Shown: positions 8,626 to 16,531 of the stretch, piece after piece
Position numbering within the stretch: position 1 is the stretch's first letter
Layout of the letters: every line of letters begins with the position of its first letter
DNA from: Mycobacterium kansasii ATCC 12478
GTDB lineage: Bacteria; Actinomycetota; Actinomycetes; Mycobacteriales; Mycobacteriaceae
Direction of reading: 5' to 3'
Length of the DNA: 64,000 bases
Assembly: GCF_000157895.3 (NCBI RefSeq)
Contig: NC_022663.1
Span: 2,232,001-2,296,000, forward strand
The notes under the pieces: model-generated
Databases searched by the model: none
What the model saw: the letters and a program-made list of their open reading frames with translations, nothing else
Told to the model about the DNA's origin: nothing
Translations under genes and position numbers: made by a program

Positions 8626-9264
8626 TCAGCGAGCCGACGCCGGCGATGCGTTGAGTCCGTGCAGCAACAGGTCGGCGATTTCCTGGTACGCCTGGCCCGC
8701 GGTGAGCCCGGTGGGGTCGAGCAGCGCGCCCGATTGCACGCCGTCGATCGCCAGAGCGATCAGCTGTCCGACGAAGAGCCCGTTGACGTCGCGCAGCGCG
8801 CCGGCACGGATACCGTCGGCAATGAATTGCTGGACCCGATGTGCGGCGGCGGCGGAATTCACCCGGTAGATGTCGGCGGTGGGGCGATAGCTCTTCATGT
8901 CCGCGTAGAAGCTGGGCGAGCAGCGGTTCATCGCCGATCCGATCGCCGCGAGATAGACCGAGATGCGCACCCGGGGATCGGTGACGGTGGCGACGGCCTC
9001 CTCGATCTCGGCGGTGGCGTTGCGGAAGAACTGCCTGGTGATGACCACGGAGAGCTGTTCCTTGCTACCCGCGAGGCTGTACAGCGTGGCTTTGGAACAG
9101 CGCAACCGCTGCGCGATGTCGTCGACGGTCAGGTTCTTGAAGCCTTCGGCGAGCAACAGATCTTCCAGGTCGGCAAGCAATCGAGCGCGTCGCCGCTGGT
9201 CGACCCGGCGCCGCCGAACGGACCCGCTGTCGTCGAACGCGCCACCGTCGGCCGCCGTACTCAT
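8626..9264 (-). CDS. TetR-family transcriptional regulator
   Basis: 212 residues from ATG 9264. The helix-turn-helix falls at about residues 44-66 (LTVDDIAQRLRCSKATLYSLAGSK), followed by a helical ligand domain. An in-frame start 26 codons upstream is possible but gives a Pro-rich tail with no domain. It is transcribed away from the acyl-CoA synthetase operon, with an imperfect palindrome at 9366-9393 between them, so repression of that operon, relieved by an acyl-CoA or its precursor, is the natural inference. Confidence 0.88.
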   Translation of the reverse strand: MSTAADGGAFDDSGSVRRRRVDQRRRARLLADLEDLLLAEGFKNLTVDDIAQRLRCSKATLYSLAGSKEQLSVVITRQFFRNATAEIEEAVATVTDPRVRISVYLAAIGSAMNRCSPSFYADMKSYRPTADIYRVNSAAAAHRVQQFIADGIRAGALRDVNGLFVGQLIALAIDGVQSGALLDPTGLTAGQAYQEIADLLLHGLNASPASAR

Positions 9265-9365
9265 CGCCTCATTATCCGGTGCGGGCGGCCGTCTCGGAGC
9301 GCACTGACCGGCTGGGGGCACAACACAGCCAGCTGTAACCATATTCCCAGCCTTGGTAACTTAAT

Positions 9366-9393
9366 GGGTACTATTGTACGTCAATATGTACCC
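9366..9393. promoter_or_regulatory. Candidate TetR operator upstream of the acyl-CoA synthetase operon
   Basis: GGGTAC at 9366-9371 and GTACCC at 9388-9393 form inverted arms around a central ACGT. The site lies in the 142-base divergent region and covers two possible upstream start codons of the synthetase gene (TTG 9374, ATG 9386), which favours ATG 9407 as the true start. Binding by the adjacent TetR protein is inferred. Confidence 0.5.
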
Positions 9394-9406
9394 ACTCGGT
9401 GAACGG

Positions 9407-11026
9407 ATGAACTCCCGGCAACGAGTCGACGAGCTCCGAGAACAGTTTTCCGACGCGCACGCCGACGTCGCATGGTTGCTCTGCGATCGCCATCCGGCCC
9501 AGCGCATCGCGTTCACCGTGGTCGGCGACGGCGGGTCGGTGTCCATGACGTTCGGCGAGCTCGCCACCGCGTCCCACCGCTCCGCGCAGGCCTTTCGCGC
9601 CGCGGGCGTACGTCGGGGCGATCGCGTGGCGACATTGATGGGCAAGAGCGTCGATCTCGTCGTCACCATCTTGGCCACCTGGCGGCTCGGCGCGGTGTAC
9701 GTACCGTTGTTCACCGCCTTCGGGGCCGACGCAATCGCCGAACGTCTGGAGCGGTCCGGCGCGGTGTTGGTGGTCGCCGACCCCGACCAACGCCACAAGC
9801 TGGCCCCCAGCGCCCACCGGACGGTCCTGGTCACGGGCGCCGCGCCGGTCACGCCCGACGGCGACCGATTGCTGGCCGACGCCGTCGCGGCGGCTGCACC
9901 GGAGCCGGTCGACCGTGTCGCGGTCGGTGGCGACGGAGCGCTGGTCCACATGTTCACATCCGGCACCACCGGAAAACCCAAGGGTGTCGTGCACCCCGTG
10001 GCCTATCTGGCCGGTTTTCAGGCCTACCTGGAATACAGCCTGGGCGTGACGTCCGACGACAGCTTCTGGTGTGCGGCCGACCCGGGCTGGGCCTACGGGC
10101 TCTACACCGCCATCGCCGCACCCATGGCCGCCGGCATCTCGAGCATTCTGCTCCGGGGAGGCTTCAGTGCCGAGTCGACTTGGCGGACGCTCTCCGAACA
10201 CCGGGTCACCAATTTCGCTGCTGCCCCAACGGTTTTCCGCAGCCTGCGAGCGTCGTCGACGGTGCTGCCCGCCGACCTTCACCTCGCCCGCGCCTCCAGC
10301 GCCGGAGAACCGCTCACTGCCGAAGTCAACGAATGGGCGCGCCGGGCACTGGGCTTGCTGGTGCACGACCACTTCGGTCAAACCGAACTCGGCATGGTCA
10401 TGGGTAACCACCATCACCCCGAACTGGCGCGACCGGTCAAACCCGGGTCGATGGGCCGCCCGCTGCCCGGGTGGTCGGTGACCGTGCTGGGCGACGATGA
10501 CCGGCCGGCGCCTCCGGGCGTTCTGGGCCGCGTCGCCATCGACGTGGCGGCCAGTCCTTTGCTGACATTCACCGGCTACCAGGATCAGGCTCATGGCGGC
10601 CGGTTCAGCGCCGATCGCCGCTATTACCTCACCGGTGATATCGCCCGCGTCGACGACGACGGAGACTTCTTCTTTTTCGCGCGCGACGACGACGTGATCA
10701 TCATGGCGGGCTATCGCATCGGCCCGGCAGACGTCGAGTCGGTGCTGTCGCGGCATCCGGCTGTCGCCGAATGTTGCGTGGTGGCCGCACCCGACGAGGT
10801 TCGCGGCGAGGTGATCGAGGCCTACGTCGTGCTGCGCGGCAACCACCCGCGGTCGGCAGAACTCCCGGCCGAGTTGCAGCGTTTCGTCAAAGACAACTAC
10901 GCCGCCCACGCGTACCCGCGGCAGGTGCACTTCGTCGACGAACTGCCCAAGACCAGCAGCGGAAAAGTTCAGCGGTCGGTGTTGCGCCGGCAACGCCAAG
11001 AAGCAGCAGAGCCGCAAACCACATGA
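9407..11026 (+). CDS. Acyl-CoA synthetase (AMP-forming, acetyl-CoA-synthetase-like)
   Basis: 539 residues from ATG 9407. The AMP-binding P-loop FTSGTTGKPKGV lies near residues 182-193, the adenylation motif is in HFGQTELGM, YYLTGDIAR is in the hinge, and the catalytic lysine is in LPKTSSGKVQRS. It activates a carboxylic acid as its adenylate and then CoA thioester; the domain style is closer to short/medium-chain or aromatic acid ligases than to long-chain FadD proteins, but the substrate is uncertain. It is the first gene of an operon with ATGA overlaps to an enoyl-CoA hydratase and then an SDR, a classic acid activation plus beta-oxidation set. Confidence 0.92.
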   Translation: MNSRQRVDELREQFSDAHADVAWLLCDRHPAQRIAFTVVGDGGSVSMTFGELATASHRSAQAFRAAGVRRGDRVATLMGKSVDLVVTILATWRLGAVYVPLFTAFGADAIAERLERSGAVLVVADPDQRHKLAPSAHRTVLVTGAAPVTPDGDRLLADAVAAAAPEPVDRVAVGGDGALVHMFTSGTTGKPKGVVHPVAYLAGFQAYLEYSLGVTSDDSFWCAADPGWAYGLYTAIAAPMAAGISSILLRGGFSAESTWRTLSEHRVTNFAAAPTVFRSLRASSTVLPADLHLARASSAGEPLTAEVNEWARRALGLLVHDHFGQTELGMVMGNHHHPELARPVKPGSMGRPLPGWSVTVLGDDDRPAPPGVLGRVAIDVAASPLLTFTGYQDQAHGGRFSADRRYYLTGDIARVDDDGDFFFFARDDDVIIMAGYRIGPADVESVLSRHPAVAECCVVAAPDEVRGEVIEAYVVLRGNHPRSAELPAELQRFVKDNYAAHAYPRQVHFVDELPKTSSGKVQRSVLRRQRQEAAEPQTT

Positions 11027-11820
11027 GCGGCAACGGGACTGACGGTTGCCTGCAGGTCGAGCAGCGCGGCGCGGTCCGATGGCTGCGGCTCAACAGACCG
11101 GCGCAACGCAACGCGCTCAACCGTGAGCTGGTCGAGGCGCTGACCGAGCAGATCACCCGCGCCGAGACTGACCCACAGACCGCGGTGGTGGCCGTGGCCG
11201 GCAACGGGCCCAGCTTCTGCGCGGGCGGCGACTTCCGTCATTTTCTTGAGTTGCACCAGCGGGGCCACAATCCGGTGCACTTCTTGAAGACGGTGTCGGA
11301 CTGCTTCAGCCGGATCGAGGCCAGCCCGGTGCCGTGGGTAGCGGTCCTACACGGGCACGTCGTCGCAGGAGGCTTGGAATTGGCCTTGGCCTGTGACGTC
11401 GTCATCGCCGCAGCAGGAACCATGATCGGCGACGGTCACCTCAACAATCAATTGCTCCCGGCCGCCGGCTCCAGCATGCGGCTGGCGCGTGCGGTCGGGC
11501 ATGGCCGGTGCCGGTGGCTGCTGCTCACCGGTGAACTGTTGCCGGCGAGCGAACTCGCCGACGCGGGCTGGATCCTGCGGGTCGTTCCCCCCGATCGGCT
11601 CGACGAGACGGCCGAAACGGTTTGTGCCCGATTGGCCGAACGTGCCGGGCCCGCCCAGCGCAGCCTCAAGGCGCTGCTGCATCGGATCGACTCGGCGGAT
11701 ACCGTCCGCGCGCTGCAGGTAGAGCTCGAAGCCTTTGCGCAACACTGGGATACCGGCCATCCTCCGGCAGCCGTCCGGGCATTTCTGCAGCACCGGGTCA
11801 GCCAGCGAGAAGTCCGATGA
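11023..11820 (+). CDS. Enoyl-CoA hydratase/isomerase family protein
   Basis: 265 residues with a crotonase fold: oxyanion-hole stretches PSFCAGGDF and HGHVVAGGLELALACD are clear. In the place where classical hydratases have a catalytic glutamate (usual PEVxLG) this protein reads DGHLNNQLLP, so it may be an isomerase, hydrolase or decarboxylase-type crotonase rather than a hydratase. ATG overlaps the synthetase stop (ATGA) and its own stop overlaps the SDR start, so it is coupled on both sides. It should act on the CoA ester made by the synthetase. Confidence 0.88.
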   Translation: MSGNGTDGCLQVEQRGAVRWLRLNRPAQRNALNRELVEALTEQITRAETDPQTAVVAVAGNGPSFCAGGDFRHFLELHQRGHNPVHFLKTVSDCFSRIEASPVPWVAVLHGHVVAGGLELALACDVVIAAAGTMIGDGHLNNQLLPAAGSSMRLARAVGHGRCRWLLLTGELLPASELADAGWILRVVPPDRLDETAETVCARLAERAGPAQRSLKALLHRIDSADTVRALQVELEAFAQHWDTGHPPAAVRAFLQHRVSQREVR

Positions 11821-12575
11821 ACCGATATGTCGGCCGCGTCGTCGCGATCACCGGTGCGGCCCGAGGGCTCGGGCTGGCCATGGCCCAGCGGTTCGCAGCT
11901 GAGGGCGCCGCCGTCGCAATGGCCGACGTCCGCGCAGATGCTCTCGCCGGTGCCGGCGACTCGATTGCCGCGCGGGTCAGCGGTCCGATGCGTTGCGATG
12001 TCGTCGACGTTAGCTGCTCCGGCTCGGTTGACGATTGGATTGCTAAGATCGCCACGGAATTTGGCCGTCTCGATGTGCTGATCAACAACGCCGGCATCAT
12101 CCGGGACAACCGCCTGGAAAACATCGCGGACAACGACTGGCATTCCGTCCTGGCGGTCAACCTCAGCGGCGCATTCTACTGTGCCCGCGCCGCATTCGGG
12201 CCGATGACGGATCAGGGTTACGGCAGGATCGTCAACTTCTCATCGATGTCGTGGCGCGGAAACTTCGGTCAGACCAATTACGTCGCAGCAAAAGCCGGAA
12301 TCGTCGGTCTGACCCGCGCCATCGCCCTCGAAGGCGCCAGGCACGGCATCACCGCCAACGCGATTGCGCCCGGTCTGATCGACACCCCGATGCTGGCCTC
12401 GATGGATGGCGCAGCCCGCAGCAAACTGATCGGCAAGATTCCCATGAAACGTGTCGGCCGACCCGACGATATCGCCGAGGCCGCGGCATTCCTTGCCTCG
12501 CCGGCTGCCGGTTACCTCACCGGTGTCGTGCTCGACGTGGATGGCGGCATCTCCATCGGGTCATCCATCCGCTAG
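11817..12575 (+). CDS. Short-chain dehydrogenase/reductase (FabG-like)
   Basis: 252 residues. TGAARGLGLA is the nucleotide-binding glycine motif, NNAG is present, catalytic Ser is in NFSSMS and the YxxxK pair in NYVAAKAG. The C-terminus DVDGGISIG is standard for SDRs. Start ATG overlaps the hydratase stop. It likely oxidises the 3-hydroxyacyl-CoA produced in this pathway, or reduces a ketone; cofactor preference is not clear. Confidence 0.92.
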   Translation: MNRYVGRVVAITGAARGLGLAMAQRFAAEGAAVAMADVRADALAGAGDSIAARVSGPMRCDVVDVSCSGSVDDWIAKIATEFGRLDVLINNAGIIRDNRLENIADNDWHSVLAVNLSGAFYCARAAFGPMTDQGYGRIVNFSSMSWRGNFGQTNYVAAKAGIVGLTRAIALEGARHGITANAIAPGLIDTPMLASMDGAARSKLIGKIPMKRVGRPDDIAEAAAFLASPAAGYLTGVVLDVDGGISIGSSIR

Positions 12576-12609
12576 TGACCGAATTGACAATGAGATTGTG
12601 GAGGTACCC

Positions 12610-13077
12610 ATGTTGAGCACGACGCCGGTCGAAACGATGGACGCCGGCGATGCGACGTTCGATGCTGCCGACCGCTTGGCGATCATCAATTTGCTGGGCG
12701 CTTACGCCTATCTCTACGACCAAGACCACCTCGACGAGCATCGCGGCTTGTTCACCGAGTCACCGGAACTGTTCTTGGTGCAAGAAGACCACACCCTGTC
12801 GGCCGACATGGATACGGTGGCATCCCTTGCGGCAGCACGGAAAGCGGCGTTCAACGCCGAGAACAACCGTCGGCGCCATGCGATCGACTCGGTGTGGTTC
12901 ACCAGCCAAACAGCCACCGAGGCGAGCGGACACTGCTATGTCCAGGTTTTCGCGATCCGTGACGGCGGCCCGCCCACCGCCGACCTGACGGCCTGTTACG
13001 AATTCACGGCGGTCAAGCAGCATGGGGTATGGCGGTTCAGCCGCTGGGTGCTCGGGATCGACCAGAGCAACACCTGA
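12610..13077 (+). CDS. SnoaL-like (NTF2-fold) protein
   Basis: 155 residues. The start ADRLAIINLLGAYAYLYDQ followed by a beta-rich C-terminus ending in GVWRFSRWVLGI is the pattern of the SnoaL/NTF2 superfamily, whose members include ketosteroid isomerase-like, hydratase-like and non-catalytic binding proteins. ATG 12610 has GGAGGT 5 bases upstream. It closes the synthetase operon, 34 bases after the SDR. It is convergent with the acyl-CoA dehydrogenase, only 20 bases away. Role inferred only: a small isomerase or cyclase for the pathway intermediate. Confidence 0.8.
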   Translation: MLSTTPVETMDAGDATFDAADRLAIINLLGAYAYLYDQDHLDEHRGLFTESPELFLVQEDHTLSADMDTVASLAAARKAAFNAENNRRRHAIDSVWFTSQTATEASGHCYVQVFAIRDGGPPTADLTACYEFTAVKQHGVWRFSRWVLGIDQSNT

Positions 13078-13097
13078 GTTGCGCCGGACGGCGCCCG

Positions 13098-14276
13098 CTA
13101 ATAGCTCCTCGGCAGCTTCAAGGCATGCTCCCCAAGGAAATTCAGAATCATCTCCTGGCTGATCGGTGCGATCTTCATCAGCCGAGCCTCGCGAAAGTAG
13201 CGCGCGACGTGATATTCCTCCGCATATCCCATGCCGCCATGGGTTTGCAACGCCCGGTCGGCCGCGGTGAAGCCGGCGTCGGCGCACAGGTACTTGGCGG
13301 TATTCGCTTCGCGCCCACACGGTTTGCCGTTGTCGTAGAGCCACGTTGCCTTGCGTAACATCAACTCGGCGGCGTCCAGGTGGGCCAGCGAATCCGCCAG
13401 CGGAAATTGGATGCCCTGGTTCATGCCGATCGGCCGGCCGAACACCTCGCGGTCGGTGGCGTACTTGACCGCCTTGTCCAGAGCGGCTCTGCCGATGCCG
13501 AGCGCCTCGGCGGCAATGAGCATCCGCTCGGGGTTCAGCCCGTCCAGGATGTATTGAAAACCCTTGCCTTCCTCGCCGATTCGGTTCTCCACCGGTACTT
13601 CGAGGTTGTCGATGAACAATTCGTTGGAGCTGACGGCGTTGCGGCCCATCTTGCGGATAGGCCGGACGTCGACCCGGCTGCGGTCGAGGTCGGTGAGAAA
13701 AAGCGTCATGCCGTCGGTCTTCTTGGCGCCCCGTCTTTCGACGTCGTCGAGCGACTCCGTGCGGGTCAGCAGCAGGATCTTGTCGGACTCCATCGCCTTG
13801 GAGATCCACACCTTGCGTCCGTTGACGAAATAGCGATCGCCGTCGCGTTTGGCGAACGTGGTGATGCGCGAGGTGTCCAGCCCGGCACCGGGTTCGGTCA
13901 CTCCAAAGCACACATGTACCTCGCCGGTTGCGACCCGCGGCAGCGTGCGCGCCTTGAGTTCCGCCGAGCCGTGCACCACGACCGGTTGCATGCCGAAGAT
14001 TGACAGGTGAATGGAGCTGGCGGCATTCATGCCACCGCCCGATTTGGCGACTTCCTCGAGCAATATCGTCGCCTCGGTAATGCCCAGGCCGTGCCCACCG
14101 TACTCGACCGGAATCGTCATACCCAGCCAGCCGCCCTGAGCTATGGCCTGATAGAACTCCGTCGGAAATTCGTGCGCCTGGTCCTTTTCCGTCCAGTAGT
14201 GGTCGTCGAACTTGCGCGCCAGTTCCGCAACCGACCGGCGGATCAACTCCTGGTCGCCGGTCAGCTCGAAATCCAT
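13098..14276 (-). CDS. Acyl-CoA dehydrogenase
   Basis: 392 residues from ATG 14276, preferred over GTG 14285 because GGAAGG sits 8 bases before the ATG but touches the GTG. FAD/substrate motifs CFGVTEPGAGLD and YFVNGRKVWIS are intact. The C-terminal site that often holds the catalytic glutamate reads APISQEM, while LNPERMLIAAEALG has a glutamate at the isovaleryl/long-chain type position, so the base is probably there. It removes two hydrogens from an acyl-CoA and passes electrons to ETF. It is downstream of the amidohydrolase on the same strand, separated by a strong hairpin. Confidence 0.92.
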   Translation of the reverse strand: MDFELTGDQELIRRSVAELARKFDDHYWTEKDQAHEFPTEFYQAIAQGGWLGMTIPVEYGGHGLGITEATILLEEVAKSGGGMNAASSIHLSIFGMQPVVVHGSAELKARTLPRVATGEVHVCFGVTEPGAGLDTSRITTFAKRDGDRYFVNGRKVWISKAMESDKILLLTRTESLDDVERRGAKKTDGMTLFLTDLDRSRVDVRPIRKMGRNAVSSNELFIDNLEVPVENRIGEEGKGFQYILDGLNPERMLIAAEALGIGRAALDKAVKYATDREVFGRPIGMNQGIQFPLADSLAHLDAAELMLRKATWLYDNGKPCGREANTAKYLCADAGFTAADRALQTHGGMGYAEEYHVARYFREARLMKIAPISQEMILNFLGEHALKLPRSY

Positions 14277-14296
14277 CCCACCCACCTTCCTTCAGC

Positions 14297-14356
14297 GCGA
14301 GCAGACGCAGAATCGCATGATTGTCACCGGCACTATGCGATTCTGCGTCTGCTCGC
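14297..14356. terminator. Perfect 22-bp inverted repeat, terminator or dispersed palindrome
   Basis: Arms at 14297-14318 and 14335-14356 are perfectly complementary over 22 bp with a 16-base loop. The arm core GCGAGCAGACGC resembles intergenic palindromes remembered from other mycobacteria. It lies between two minus-strand genes, just downstream of the amidohydrolase stop at 14371, so it may terminate or attenuate that transcript or protect its 3' end. Confidence 0.75.
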
Positions 14357-14370
14357 CGCCACGAGGCGCC

Positions 14371-15669
14371 TCAGTCCTTATTGCCGGTGAGTTCTTTCGC
14401 GCTGGCGGCAAACTCCGCGAACGACGAACCCGCCCGGGTGTCCTTGTGGTGGCTGAGCGCGCGAATGGACACATCGTGTCCCTCGGCGGCCTTACGAAGT
14501 GCCCCGACCGTGGCCTGCTCCCGGGGAACATGCGTGAACGGGTCGAACGAGTACCAGCGCATCGCGTTCTGGTGGGTGATCTTGTTGATCTCATCGTCCG
14601 GAACATCGTTGAGCGACAGAACATCCCACAGCTCCTCGGGTGCGCCCGGCCACATCGAGTCGCTGTGGGGGTAGTCGGCCTCCCAGGCGATGTTGTCGAT
14701 GCCGATCATGTTGCGCAGTTTGACACCCACCTTGTCGCTGATGAAGCAGGTGAGGAAGTGCTCGCGGAACACCTCGCTGGGCAGCTTGCCGCCGAAGTTC
14801 TGGTGGGTCCACGTGGAATGCATCTCGAAGGTACGGTCGGCGCGCTCCAGGAAGTAGGGGATCCACCCGGTGCCGCCCTCCGACAGCGCGATCTTCAGGT
14901 CCGGGAACTCCTTGATCGGCCGCGACCACAGCAGGTCCGCGGCGGCCTGCACGATGTTCATCGGCTGCAGCGTGATCATCACGTCCATCGGCGCGTCGGG
15001 CGCGGTGATGGCCAGCCTGCCCGACGATCCGATATGGATGTTCATCACGGTGTTGGTGTCACACAATGCTTTCCACAGCGGATTCCAATACTCGTTGTGG
15101 AAGCTGGGGTAGCCCATCGCCGCCGGGTTCTCGGTGAAGGTCAGCGCGTGCACACCCTTCTTCGACACCCGCCGCACCTCGGCCGCACACGCCTCGGCAT
15201 CCCAGATGACCGGGATCGCCATCGGGATGAACCGCGCTGGATACGCACCGCACCATTCGTCGATGTGCCAGTCGTTATAGGCCTGCACCAGCGCGATCGA
15301 GAAATCGGGATCGTCGGTGGCGAACAGTCGCGCGGCAAATCCCGGAAAGGACGGGAAGCAGATCGAGGCCAGGATTCCCCCGGCGTTCATGTCCTTGATC
15401 CGTTCGTCGACGTTGTAGCAACCCGGCCGGATCTCGTCCAGGCCCGTGGGCTCGATGCCGTACTCCTCCTTGGGCCTGCCGGCCACCGCGTTGAGCGCCA
15501 CGTTGGGGATGACGGTGTCGCGGAACTTCCACATGTCCGAGCCGTCGGGGTTGTGCACCAGCCTCGGGGCGTCGTCGAGGTACTTCGATGCCAGATGATT
15601 CTTGAACATGTTCGGCGGCTCGACGGTGTGGTCGTCGACGCTGATCAGAATCATGTCCTCCTTGTTCAT
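14371..15669 (-). CDS. Amidohydrolase family protein (ACMSD-like)
   Basis: 432 residues. SVDDHTVEPPNMF at the N-terminus is the form of the metal motif usual in the Amidohydrolase_2 group of mycobacteria, and EADYPHSDSMWPGAPEELW near the C-terminus supplies the conserved acidic metal ligand. Family members are zinc-dependent hydrolases or non-oxidative decarboxylases of aromatic or cyclic acids. It starts 279 bases from the divergent Rieske operon, sharing a regulatory region with two palindromes. Substrate unknown; ring-fission or decarboxylation chemistry is plausible given the neighbours. Confidence 0.88.
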   Translation of the reverse strand: MNKEDMILISVDDHTVEPPNMFKNHLASKYLDDAPRLVHNPDGSDMWKFRDTVIPNVALNAVAGRPKEEYGIEPTGLDEIRPGCYNVDERIKDMNAGGILASICFPSFPGFAARLFATDDPDFSIALVQAYNDWHIDEWCGAYPARFIPMAIPVIWDAEACAAEVRRVSKKGVHALTFTENPAAMGYPSFHNEYWNPLWKALCDTNTVMNIHIGSSGRLAITAPDAPMDVMITLQPMNIVQAAADLLWSRPIKEFPDLKIALSEGGTGWIPYFLERADRTFEMHSTWTHQNFGGKLPSEVFREHFLTCFISDKVGVKLRNMIGIDNIAWEADYPHSDSMWPGAPEELWDVLSLNDVPDDEINKITHQNAMRWYSFDPFTHVPREQATVGALRKAAEGHDVSIRALSHHKDTRAGSSFAEFAASAKELTGNKD

Positions 15670-15948
15670 GGCCGTACCCCTCTCCCTTGGGTCCTTCGAG
15701 AATCTTCACGCGGCCACCGAGCCGGCATCGGCGAACCGCCACCTGCCTCCAGGCTCTCTAGTTGGAAACTATCTTCTCGCGAAGCGAGAATCAACATTCA
15801 GGGCAGCTGTGCGGTCGGGCGCAGCGAAGCTCAGACGCCCCGGCATTGACCCCGGAAACGAATCGTGCAAGTCTATTAGTTGGAAATGAGAATCTGATTC
15901 TCCGCATGGGAGAGGGGCTCGAACGACGCGCTGAGAGGAGGCCGTCGG
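15670..15948. promoter_or_regulatory. Divergent regulatory region with two palindromes and a repeated element
   Basis: A perfect GAGAAT-N3-ATTCTC palindrome lies at 15888-15902, nearest the plus-strand operon. A second inverted repeat, TTCTCGC-GAA-GCGAGAA, lies at 15774-15790 nearer the amidohydrolase. TAGTTGGAAA occurs next to each, suggesting two related promoters. The same GAGAAT-N3-ATTCTC motif recurs at 27367 and, with one change, at 28211, so a shared TetR regulator (27448-28167) is likely. Confidence 0.65.
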
Positions 15949-16527
15949 ATGCGTCTGCCGCCGCTGCCGGCCGACCAGTGGGACGAGGCTGTCCGGCAGT
16001 CGCTCTCGGGCATGCTGTCCCCGCAACGCTGCAATCCGCACGACGCCGGCAACGCGCTGTCGACGTTCGCCAATCACCCGGCGCTGGCCAAGGCGTTCCT
16101 GAGGTTCAATCTTCACCTGTTGTTCGCCTCCACATTGCCGCCCCGGGTCCGTGAACTGGCCATCCTGCGGATTGCGCATCGACGCGGCTGCGCCTACGAG
16201 TGGACCCATCACGTATCGCTGGCCCGACAGGCCGGAATCAGCGACGACGAGGTGGCCGCCGTCCGCCGCGGTGCAGCCGCCGACGCCTTCGAACGCGCGG
16301 TGCTGACCGGGGTGGACGAACTCGACGAGCAGTCGCAGTTGTCCGACGAGACCTGGGCCGCTCTCGGCGAACGCCTCGACGACCGTCAACGCATGGACTA
16401 CGTCTTCACGGTCGGCTGCTACGCGCTACTGGCCATGGCCTTCAACACTTTTGGCGTCGAGCTCGAACAAGACTCGAAACAAGACTCGAAACAAGACTCG
16501 AAACAAGACTCGAAACAAGAGAGGTAG
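15949..16527 (+). CDS. Carboxymuconolactone decarboxylase (AhpD-like) family protein
   Basis: 192 residues; ATG follows GAGAGGAGG. The helical core with REL AILRIAHRRGC and AYEWTHHVSLARQAGIS matches the CMD family, though a single cysteine replaces the CxxC of peroxidase-type AhpD. Family members decarboxylate lactones or act as thiol peroxidases. The last 20 residues are encoded by a 12-bp tandem repeat and read QDSK repeated, a hydrophilic tail that is probably not part of the fold. First gene of the Rieske operon. Confidence 0.85.
   Translation: MRLPPLPADQWDEAVRQSLSGMLSPQRCNPHDAGNALSTFANHPALAKAFLRFNLHLLFASTLPPRVRELAILRIAHRRGCAYEWTHHVSLARQAGISDDEVAAVRRGAAADAFERAVLTGVDELDEQSQLSDETWAALGERLDDRQRMDYVFTVGCYALLAMAFNTFGVELEQDSKQDSKQDSKQDSKQER
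16465..16521 (+). repeat. In-frame 12-bp tandem repeat in the CMD gene 3' end
   Basis: Four consecutive copies of AAACAAGACTCG (the first with one change) and a partial fifth encode QDSK repeats, ending just before the stop. The 12-bp unit keeps the frame, so copy number can vary without breaking the gene. Confidence 0.9.
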
Positions 16528-16531
16528 TGCC

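Noticed and set aside
8572..8640. 18-bp near-identical repeat near the TetR 3' end
   Set aside because: One mismatch over 18 bp and close spacing suggest a trivial local duplication; no att-site or IS structure is associated.
9371..11017. 548-codon open frame on the minus strand
   Set aside because: It mirrors the acyl-CoA synthetase, which has all AMP-ligase motifs; no domain is seen in the antisense product.
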